Origin: Phorcus lineatus
Taxonomy: Eukaryota; Mollusca; Gastropoda; Trochida; Trochidae
Length of the DNA: 64,000 nucleotides
Assembly (NCBI GenBank): GCA_921293015.1
Contig: OV121093.1
Span: forward strand, 30,514,622-30,578,621
Reading direction: 5' to 3'
Made by a program: the position numbers and the translations under genes. Of this stretch, positions 55,994-64,000 are shown in pieces. Under the pieces are notes generated by a model. The model ran no database searches and was not told the origin of the DNA. It saw only the letters and a list, made by a program, of their open reading frames with translations. Numbering within the stretch: position 1 is the stretch's first letter; the number at the start of each line of letters is the position of its first letter.

Positions 55994-56167
55994 CATGCTT
56001 TCTCCCTGCAATTAATCTAGCAGTCATGATATAATTGATATACTCTTATATGCGTCGTCAAACCCTAGATCTCAACATGACATGCTTTCTCCCTGCAATT
56101 AATCTAGCAGTCATGATATAATTGATATACTCTTACATGCGTCGTCAAACCCTAGATCTCAACATGA
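55994..56167 (+). repeat. 87-bp tandem duplication of a SINE tail
   Basis: CATGCTTTCTCCCTGCAATT begins at 55,994 and 56,081, with a third partial start at 56,168. Each unit contains TAGCAGTCATGATATAATTG and TCGTCAAACCCTAGATCTC, the SINE tail. Confidence 0.85.
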
Positions 56168-57664
56168 CATGCTTTTTCTGATACTTTGCATAAAGACTTT
56201 CAATAGCATGTATAGAGCCACTTGACTCTTATGAACCAGACCGACGCAGTCCATTCACAATGTGATGCTTTGTAGAGTTATTCAGTGAGTGAGGGAGGGA
56301 CGGTTTTCTCAATAGTTTAGTATTAAGTCATGGTGCATGTTCAAACATGTCCCAAACTTCGCTCATAATAGTCTCGCAAAGAAAGAACAAGCACCTGGTA
56401 ACTGTATACCCACGTCCATGATAATACCTCTCATGCTGACTATATCATTAAGTTGAATGAAATATATTTGATATATACTACATACTAAATCTATTTTTAT
56501 TGACGTACACATAACTATAACCATCATGCCTCAACACAAAGTATGTGACTGAACAACAAAGATCTATTTGATGAATTGAAGTTACTTTGCTGTAGAACTC
56601 TGACATAAGTCTTTATTGTGGATGTTACCCTTATATAGTCAATGCCCTAACTTGTGTTCGTCCCTAAGTAATAACTGAGCAAAGGCAATTCTCATATTAT
56701 TAAAATTTTATAATTAACAATCACTACCGTATTCCAAATCTAAGTATGTCTTGGTTTTATTCATGATATATTTTCATTTATTATTGTCATTATTATAACA
56801 ATCCTTTTATTCAATCCTCTATCTATCGTTTGTGTTCTTATCTGTTCACCATATGTTTTATTTCAATGTATATAATTATTTGTTTTATTGCTATCATGTG
56901 TATCAACTTGTTTAGAATGGTTGTATACTTTGTATTTGAGATATGGTTTGATAGAATCAAACAAGAGACAACGTAACAAACAAATGGAAAGTTGAAAAAA
57001 CGGAATTTGGACTATTCAACCTCATATGCTAATCGGCCATCTGTTGTAAAATAATATGGATATTATTTGTACATTGAAATTAAAGTTTGCAGAGATTAGC
57101 CTTAGCATATCAAATCATGAAGGAGTGTGTACAGTTAGAGAGAGCTGCGTTAGAATATTTGTAGACAGCTTGTTCACCACTCCCTGTCAATAGCTTCGAT
57201 ACAAACATGTTTAACCGTTTGTATAGTGTTACTCCACTTGAGGACCAATGGGTTCTATACCCATTCATGTATCAACAGTCATGGAGAACAAAAACCTTTG
57301 AATACTTTGAAGTTTATTTATAGGTTGATAATGAATTAATCACGTATCGAGTAAGTACCAATGTTGCCTGCTGTTGTCAAACGTCATTTTCAGTAATGAA
57401 ATTTATTGAAAACCAAATCACTCTTTCAATCCCTTTTCTCTGTGATCTATCCAATCTCAGTCAATACATTGTCAGGCATTGTTGTCATCAGTATTGAATT
57501 CTACAAATCATCCCAGTCAAGCATAAATTCATTGAGATGTCAGCAACAACATAACCAACACTGTTGTGGCTATTTATTGTTGTGAAACCTGCGGACATTG
57601 GTTGGAACTAGCAATGCAAAACACTAACGTGGATATGTGTTGAAGTCAATCCTGCGAACCATCA

Positions 57665-57740
57665 ACGGCACTAGAAACACACTAGAAACACACTAGAAAC
57701 GCACTAGAAACGTATCTAGAAATTTCTAGAAATTTTGAGT
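57665..57740 (+). repeat. 11-bp tandem repeat ending in a heat-shock-element-like site
   Basis: CACTAGAAACA/G units repeat four times, then TCTAGAAATTTCTAGAAATT gives alternating GAA/TTC/GAA pentamers at 57,719-57,736, matching the heat-shock element pattern. No gene was identified downstream, so a regulatory role is unsupported. Confidence 0.5.
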
Positions 57741-58831
57741 TTTCCCTCTTTTAGAAATATTCAAAAATTATAACCTGATTCAAAATCCTCATGTTTACTT
57801 TGACTATGGTGAAATTTTGAACAAGGTTGCATCAATAGAAAGAGAGATAAATAATATTGAACTATAAATCTTCCTTGTTATAACGGGCCTCTTACCGCTG
57901 CACAAGGGACAATCTATATATAGCGCACGTCGTATATTAGCACCTCACTGACCGGCGCTAATTAGATCGGTGTCTTCAAGATGTTCCGGCGCATGTTGTT
58001 TGTTTTTATTGTCGTTACAATATAACACTTATATGTAATATATAACTTTGCAATAAAGCATTAATAAAAGAATTATAGTTGTTGTAAGTTTAAGTAATTA
58101 TAGTTGACATAACTTATTTACATTGCGATTCCCTTTTTATAAATAATGTATGCGAGCTTATTATTACTATCGACAGGGGATTCACCTCGTGCGTCATGCG
58201 TTCCGGTATGGGTTTCTGATCATCAATTGATAAGAATCAGAATACTTAAAAATGATATTTACAAACCTGGCAGTGCCGGTTAAAGTATTTACCACTCTTA
58301 CATAGAAAGGGACACCAACGTTCTGTGCCATCCTGAATGATAGATTCACTTCAGTAAAAGTACAATAAACATTATCTCGTCCTAATGCTGGATTGACTTA
58401 TTGTTATTTATTTTTTTCGTCAATTCAAAGTAGATGGATCCATGCTTTTGACATTCATAAGATAATGAAATTGAAATATATAGTTGGATTAAGATTGAAC
58501 ATAACGAAAACAGCATAATTTACATTTGTCATAGATACGGTATCATATTCCACCTAGTTTATCAGATGCTATACCCTGCATGAACGAACCGGTTAAGCTT
58601 CATTCAACAATGATGTTATCTAATTAAGCAACCAGCCAGCGAGGCGTACAGCAATAAAACACAGCTGTCTCGGAACAGGAAATGATAATAAAGATATTAT
58701 GTAAGAGATCGCCGACATACGTAGTTTATAGCACTTCAAAGAAGTTATATAGTTCTTGGAAAGTCTGGTCAAAACAGTAACTGTAATTACGCTCTTCTCC
58801 CATGTCTTCAGTTGACGAGCTGGAATAAACA
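57741..58831. other. Spacer with no recognised gene
   Basis: AT-rich with a GC-richer patch at 57,890-57,990 (GCGCACGTCG, CCGGCGCTAATTAG). No coding or RNA feature could be supported. Confidence 0.4.
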
Positions 58832-59440
58832 TTGTCAATTCACTTCCTCTCTAAGTCTGTTATATTTGTTTATGAGTGTATGAAGAGAACTTTTAGGTGC
58901 CCAGTTAAAAAAATAACATCTTCTCACAAACTATGGAATTATTTAACTCCTGGCAATAAAATTGTTAATTTAAATGAATTTGCTAGATTATCCACTCCCG
59001 ACCGCTGTGGTGACTTGAACGCTGATAAGTTAAACAGACATATCATAGAAAGCCAGACCTGTTTCTGCATGTGGTCACCCAGTCGATAACGCTGTTCACT
59101 ATTTCTTCACATGCCAAAAGTACGATCCAGGTTACAGGTGACATAATTTTCTGCTTGTAACACATTCTTAAAACGACGGTAAGTCTGCAATTTGTTACCA
59201 TTGTTCAAACCTTTATCATTCCAAAATTCAGCATGTCAACTGTCATTGTCTAAGAGTAACAACCACTGTTTTGCAACCTCAAAGTCAACATTTGAGACAT
59301 TTAAAATATCTACAAGTGGTAAATTCCAATTTGAAATCAAATTGAAAACACGTTTATACCAGGAAGTTCTAAAATTGCGTGACCATGCATTAATGATTGA
59401 TACAATGTTACACTGCGACGTATCTTAGTATTACTATATT
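58832..59440 (+). pseudogene. Decayed LINE polyprotein tail
   Basis: The plus frame carries LWNYLTP, ARLSTPDRC, LNADKLNRHIIESQTC, then after a frameshift near 59,065 DNAVHYFFTCQKYD. The order resembles the C-terminal L.RHII.SP.C.CG....HYFF.CP.Y region of non-LTR polyproteins. Further stops follow. It is a different fragment from that at 3930-5060. Boundaries are approximate. Confidence 0.6.
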
Positions 59441-61325
59441 CTGTTTTGTCAGACAAGATGCCCAGCCCATTTCACCACGGACTGCTAGACTGCATATGTA
59501 ATTACTTCGGAGTGGCCTTAAAAGAAGCACCTTGGAGCTTTTTGGACAATCAATTCATGATTTGTACATTTTCATGAATAAAAATGTTTCAATATAAACA
59601 AGCATCTCATCTTCAACACAGTCGGTACATTTAAAACACTCTCTCATTAAACGAGAAAATTTTCATTACGCTAACGTTCTTTCAAGTTTTATTGGTGCAA
59701 CACCGCTTATGACCAAAACTAAAAATCGTCGTTGGATACATATGTCCATGCTGTAGTCTTTCATGACTTTGTTTAGGCAACATTTATCAACTCCCCTGCC
59801 ACTCAGGCTGACACCCTCTTATATCGTCCACACCGTTATATGCAACACCATTTGACGCTGGATACACTGAACAGAGCCTTGTCCGTCGTGGAACTACACG
59901 ATTATAAGAAAATTATTCATTTGGCGTATTTGTAAATTTCGATATTAATAACCGTTTTAAAGATGTTGAAGATAGACATGACAGCTATGAAAGTTCAACA
60001 ACTGTTCATTCATCGTTCCAAGTAACTTTGTATGGTTTGATTTTGTAGAGAGTCAAATACACCGTGCGTTCATTAATTTTGATTTCTTATAGCATAAAAG
60101 TAGTGAAAATAGTAACCGTATATGTATATTTCGAGGCGAGATATAACATTCATATTTACATATAACGAATTTCATTACTTTGAATATGGTAAATGTACTT
60201 AAAACTGTGACCTCTACCGTCCCATGGTAATAAATATGTCCCCTTTCGTTGACTGAATTGCGTAACACAGTCGCATTCGTCTTCAGCAAAAGATGAACAT
60301 TCCCGTCTATGTCTGGACAGCCCGGTTGTGTATAGTAGAATACACAGTTAATTCACTTTGAAATTTCGACATGTTCTTTCCAGGTTACACTTCTCCGTAC
60401 GGTTATATCCCAAAACTCCTACAGCCCATTACCCCTACACCCCAGTTCCCCTACAGCTTGTTAAAACAACGCAGACAGTTACCTATCTGGATGAATGGAC
60501 TCACCCTAATAGGTGATTAAGAGTAGAAGTGGTACTGTGGAGCGACTTTTTCAGAGAAACATATTTGTGACATTTTGATTGACAACATGGAATGTGATAG
60601 AATGAACATATGAAAATAAAGGAATTAATTTAAATCTGAAATGATTTGATTCAAACATAAAATATGAAATATGTTTGGACAAAGGTATGTATGAAAATGT
60701 ATATATGTAAATATATTGAATGTCCTTCAATCTAATGAAAACCCATGGTGTCAAGAATTTAACATATCAGGTTAAAAGTGTATTTTTGAAACTGGTAGAT
60801 ATAATAAAATAAATATTTCTAATTGTAAATGTCTAAAGAGTAGATATAAAAGGGTGGTTCTGGACCACGAGAAATTTTTAACGTATAGTTAATGTATTTC
60901 ATACACTAAAAACCTACTTTTTAGACACACGTTTTTTTAATGTACGAAGTACATTAAAGAATACTATAAATAGGTGTAAAAAAAGGGGGTTATAAGCCAA
61001 ACGTATTTCCAATGTAATCTCATCTCTCACTGAACCAACACTTAAGCAACAACCAGCTGTGGCCCGCCTGTATTGATCTATACATTTCAGACAGAAACAT
61101 TTGTCAATAAAATGGTGGATGACTGGTTTCCGGTTCAGTGGTGTTATTGCACAACGAATGTATAAATCAATATAATTGTTCACCGATAATACACATTATA
61201 AGCAGTTTTACATCAAAATTAGGATTGTATTTTTTGTTTGTATAGTATCATATTATCAATTTGGACCAAACATTTTCATGTTTTCGATAGTAAATATAAA
61301 TATATCTGTTTGTGCTCTTATATCG
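59441..61325. other. Spacer, no gene recognised
   Basis: AT-rich. Around 60,400-60,460 there is a loose CCCTACA/CCCATTACC repetition. The short frames here have no family features. Confidence 0.4.
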
Positions 61326-61635
61326 GCCAGGTCCCTATAGCTATGTGGTATAGCACGCAAACATTCCGTCTGGCCAGAGGTTTGTTGCAACGTGGGTTCA
61401 AACCCCACATAATCTCTGTGGTCTTTATGCGGTGATGGGCAATTATAAGGGACCTGGCACCCCTACCCGTCCTCGCAACAACAAATAAAGAGGCGGGAAA
61501 AAACCTCGTAACAAAAAAAAGAGGTGAAAAAAACCTCCCGGGGAGAAAGAGGAGAAAGAGAAGAGAGAAAGAAAGAGTTGACCCCAGGGAAGTCTGGCAA
61601 ATAGAGCCAGAAAAGGGGATTTTGCAATTTTTTTC
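61326..61635 (+). ncRNA. tRNA-like / SINE candidate with pol III boxes
   Basis: An 11-bp inverted repeat, GCCAGGTCCCT (61,326) and AGGGACCTGGC (61,448), encloses an A-box-like TAGCTATGTGG (61,338) and a perfect B box GGTTCAAACCC (61,395). The latter sits in a complete T-arm (GTGGG TTCAAAC CCCAC, 61,392-61,408). A purine run of about 40 bases (61,537-61,576) and a T-run near 61,626 follow. Downstream pairing is too distant for a normal acceptor stem, so this is a tRNA-derived element rather than a working tRNA gene. It is unrelated to the main SINE family of the window. Confidence 0.55.
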
Positions 61636-61730
61636 AAACATTTTCTATAATTTTCTATAATTTTATTATACTTTATTACATATTTTATTATACTTTATTA
61701 CATATTTCATTACATATTTTATTGCATATT

Positions 61731-61750
61731 CATATCCAAATTTGGATATG
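61731..61750. repeat. Perfect 20-bp palindrome
   Basis: CATATCCAAATTTGGATATG is its own reverse complement. It sits between the tRNA-like unit and the 3' end of the minus-strand cassette, 17 bp from the last stop codon of that cassette. Confidence 0.9.
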
Positions 61751-61766
61751 ATTATTTTATACAAGG

Positions 61767-62299
61767 TTAGTCTTTCTTAAACATTTCCATAATATTTTCT
61801 CTGTCAATCTTTTGAGATTTAATTTGTCTTATCATTTCATAAAAGTTTGAATGTTCAGCTGTTAGAAGATTAAATTCCTCATTAGAGATACAGTCATCAT
61901 CTAAAGCTTAAGAAATAAGGCTAGAAATGGTATTTAATTCAGAATTCGCGACAATACATATATCTTCATGTTTTTAAGTTTAGAACGTAACCTCTTGGAC
62001 GCAACCTTCATCGATGTTCCAAGGAGACTGGTGATAGTCGCACCAATAGTAATTCCGATACTTACGGGTGCCATAATCACGTTTGCTAAGACACCCACAC
62101 CACTAGTTCCTAATGTGATACTACAAATAATTAGTGTTGTATTCAGTGTTTCGGTTACATTTAAAGGTTTTTTAATAGATTTACTTCTAGTCATGTGAAA
62201 GTCGTACTCTTTAATAATCTTATCTCTTACCTCGCTTATTCTATTCAAGCGAAACTCATCGACGTTGTTTGTTAATACGGACCGCATTTTATTATACAT
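61767..62299 (-). pseudogene. Cassette frame D: two-hydrophobic-segment protein, frameshifted
   Basis: An intact frame of 121 residues (61,934-62,299) has a polar N-terminus, two adjacent Gly/Ser-rich hydrophobic segments (about residues 54-72 and 74-94) and a basic stretch (SKRLRSKLKN). A shift by one base near 61,950 leads into a continuation with ISNEEFNLL and FYEMIRQIK, itself interrupted by TAA at 61,908-61,910 and ending at 61,767. The layout suggests a membrane-associated protein with an alpha-helical tail. The family could not be named. It is broken in this copy. Confidence 0.5.
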
Positions 62300-62360
62300 G
62301 GAACTTATCCTTAAAGGTCCGTAGATAATCTTTTGAAATTGATTGAGAAGTAGACATTAA

Positions 62361-62813
62361 TCATGTAAAAACTATATTATTAGGCATAGGTATTGTACTA
62401 ACTCTGATCCTACCCCGTGCTATTGTAATCTCATTTTCTAAATTATGATTTATCTCATCGGGTGTTATAAGCATATACAGGGGCTTATTTGGAACAGTCC
62501 ATTTAATGTTTAGTCCAGGTCATATCGTTACAAAATCATCGGGTACAGTCCCCAAAAGCATCGCTATATAAATATATCTACAATAATTCTTTTCAGTAAA
62601 TTCTTCAAAACCTGATAGAAAAGCCGGGGCATTAAGTTTGAATGTATCATTTCTAGCTAAAACATACTCCCCATTATCATTAACAACTTTGACACTATTC
62701 TTTTTGTTCGGTGAATAAAATACTAATGCACTTCCACTGTTTATGATTTTATTGAGGAAGTGCCGCCTTCCAATTATTGTATTCACCGGATTTAGATAAT
62801 TATTTAATCCCAT
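62361..62813 (-). pseudogene. Cassette frame C: LG-x-VP-x-DF protein, one internal stop
   Basis: A frame of 151 codons with TGA at 62,520-62,522 dividing it. The first part has RRHFLNKI, a Lys-rich SPNKKN stretch, LSGFEEF and LGTVPDDFVT. The second part has LNIKW and YMLITPDE and ends at TGA 62,361-62,363. It is paralogous to frame A (HFL.KI, EEF, LGEVPEDFVT, LEIKW). It is separated by 61 bp from frame D and 33 bp from frame B, all on the same strand. Function is unknown. Confidence 0.5.
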
Positions 62814-62846
62814 TTCGGTTCTACGATATAAGTAAGTTTTCTTGGA

Positions 62847-63209
62847 TTATCGGTGTATTATTGTATTACCTTCCTTTGGTTCAGTCAATGTCTCGAGAGC
62901 TGTAATATCAACCTCGGTTAATTCAACTAAAGTCTGAGATGCATCACTTAATTCCTTCTTATTATAATTACCATTTTTGAATAAAAAGCCATAAGTTTTT
63001 TCCTCGACACCATCGCCATTAAAAATATCTAAAGAACCTCCTCCCGGATCAACTTCTTTTCGTTTATAAACTCCAAAATTAGTTAATTGAAGGGCATATA
63101 TTTTACCTACTTCTCCTGGTAAATCAAATGCTTCTGTATCGCCTAGATTTGCTATACCCGTATTCAAACATTTGTCAATTGTTTGATGTGGCCCACTTGA
63201 ATCTGTCAT
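62847..63209 (-). CDS. Cassette frame B: intact 120-residue protein of unknown function
   Basis: The start is MTDSSGPHQT. No internal stop. It is acidic, with GKIYALQLTNFGVYKRK, DPGGG and YGFLFKNGNYNK and a Thr/Glu-rich C-terminus. There is no signal peptide, membrane segment or zinc motif. It lies 41 bp below frame A and 33 bp above frame C. No homologue is recognised. It is the only unbroken member of the cassette, and its length may still be an accident of decay. Confidence 0.45.
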   Translation of the reverse strand: MTDSSGPHQTIDKCLNTGIANLGDTEAFDLPGEVGKIYALQLTNFGVYKRKEVDPGGGSLDIFNGDGVEEKTYGFLFKNGNYNKKELSDASQTLVELTEVDITALETLTEPKEGNTIIHR

Positions 63210-63250
63210 CTTTATTAATTATTATTCTTTTTATTCGATTATACTGATCT

Positions 63251-64000
63251 TTAATATCTATTAGCGCTAATAGCTAATTGTGGGTCAAAACCGCCATGAG
63301 CAGACGTTAACCCAACAAATGATACATTATTATGTAAGTAGATTTTATTAAACCTAATCGAACCTCCAACTATTTTGTATTCAAAGTTAATGGGGTTACT
63401 ACCATACACATACACATATTCGTACCCACCAAATTCTACCTGCCATATTGGGCCTATATCCTCTATTCCAAACACTATATACAACCAACAATATTCTGTT
63501 TTTTTTCCATTTTATTTCTAATCTGGGTAAAAGTGTAACAAAATCTTCAGGTACCTCTCCTAATACTAATTCCAGTAAAAAGTGTGTGCCAAATTAAAGG
63601 TCTTCACTTCCGAATTCTTCAAATTCTTCTACAAGAGATAGAAAAACTGTATCATGAAAATTAGGTTTTTTATATCTCTCTAACATTTTTATGAAAGAAT
63701 TTATAAATACACCACCCTCTATAAAATGATTAGCTACAACACTTCTCAAAGTTGGGGTCTATACGATACAATCGCGAGGCCTTCATTTGTAATCTTCTTT
63801 AGAAAATGTTGTTTCGTAACCAGTAGTGTATTCCTCGGAGTAACCCTAATATCTAAAATCCACCTAGGTAAGTGGCTAATCATGTATTCATATGTGCCTA
63901 AATTGTATATACCCCCTTACCACTCATTCCCATTGCATACGCTTCTTTAACCGTAATAACATCCCTTAATTCACTAAGTTTTTCTCCTCTATTTTCATTT
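63251..64000 (-). pseudogene. Cassette frame A: paralogue of C, multiply broken, cut by window edge
   Basis: The terminal piece 63,251-63,484 is open and reads FGGYEYVYVYGSN, FEYKIVGGSIRFNK and LTSAHGGFDPQLAIS. Upstream on the minus strand, several frames in turn give KQHFLKKITNEGLAIVS, VEEFEEFG, LGEVPEDFVT and LEIKW, separated by at least three frame changes and several stops. The beginning lies beyond the window. The match to frame C in order and spacing shows a tandem gene duplication before decay. Confidence 0.5.

Larger units (their letters stand above)
38755..57675 (+). repeat. Array of diverged 5-7 kb repeated blocks
   Basis: Ordered landmarks recur. CTTTCAATAGCA..: 38,778, 46,164, 56,200. 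TTTGAGGACC..TGGGTTGTATACCC: 39,790, 46,908 (GGGTTCTATACCC at 57,240). CTAATTCGGAAATAAAGCTGA: 41,740 and 47,523, with a variant at 52,808. TTTTGAGGTA..TTCTCCATAGAGA: 41,945, 47,742, 52,960. AACAATATAAAAAGC: 42,898, 44,717, 53,490. GAGTAGTTCA: 43,284, 50,219, 53,839. AGAAGAGCAT..GAAC..ATTTCTCCCTTTGTGTGG: 45,920 and 51,914. Copies are rearranged and of unequal length. The window holds about three long copies and two short ones. No frame is intact in all copies. Confidence 0.75.

Noticed and set aside
61318..61641. Minus-strand frames rich in Phe/Leu/Ser
   Set aside because: They are created by the purine tract (pyrimidine-rich on the other strand) of the tRNA-like unit.
1..64000. CRISPR arrays, bacterial operons, ribosome binding sites, riboswitches, rRNA genes
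   Set aside because: None was seen. The window is eukaryotic, and the tandem repeats present lack spacer structure.

Overview
The window looks like gene-poor, AT-rich DNA from an animal, most likely a mollusc and perhaps a vetigastropod. This rests on spliced TRIM-type genes with GT/AG introns, many short interspersed elements with tRNA-like heads and (GTGA)n-flavoured tails, non-LTR retrotransposon debris, TTAA-type MITEs and foldback elements. There is no bacterial gene organisation except a compact, decayed cassette at the right edge. The mollusc assignment is inference from repeat style and the TRIM/beta-propeller family, not from a species-specific marker.

Region 1 (1-25,000) is a tandem segmental duplication built around two paralogous TRIM genes. 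Each has a TATA-like/E-box promoter and a non-coding first exon (2961-3066 and 12,261-12,332), a RING exon (5817-6099 and 14,462-14,732) and a long B-box/coiled-coil/propeller exon (6285-7924 and 15,030-16,669). Both are broken by in-frame stops. In each, one stop replaces a zinc-binding cysteine by TGA, yet the long frames are otherwise intact. Downstream of each gene lies a homologous non-coding block (about 8.15-11.43 kb and 16.86-18.94 kb). A third block without a TRIM gene lies at 19.69-21.88 kb. A short E-box-containing motif recurs seven times in this region.

Region 2 (25-30 kb) holds a decayed DNA-transposon-like element, SINE copies and a LINE fragment.

Region 3 (30.2-31.9 kb) is the only convincing intact gene: an endonuclease/exonuclease/phosphatase (EEP)-like protein with what looks like a second degenerate EEP half and a Pro/His/Cys pentapeptide-repeat tail. 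A splice acceptor lies just before the likely start, and a polyadenylation signal follows the stop.

Region 4 (32-58 kb) is a large, diverged array of repeated blocks of roughly 5-7 kb. It is interrupted by SINEs, a 5'-truncated LINE with a clear target-site duplication, a perfect 302-bp tandem duplication and a palindromic element. Three copies keep an exon-like segment ending in the same splice donor.

Region 5 (58-64 kb) contains a decayed LINE tail (58.8-59.4 kb), a tRNA-like/SINE unit (61.33-61.63 kb) and a tight minus-strand run of four open or broken frames (61.77-64.0 kb, cut by the window edge). Two of these are paralogous to each other. The compactness suggests the remains of a virus-like or large DNA mobile element, but its family could not be identified.
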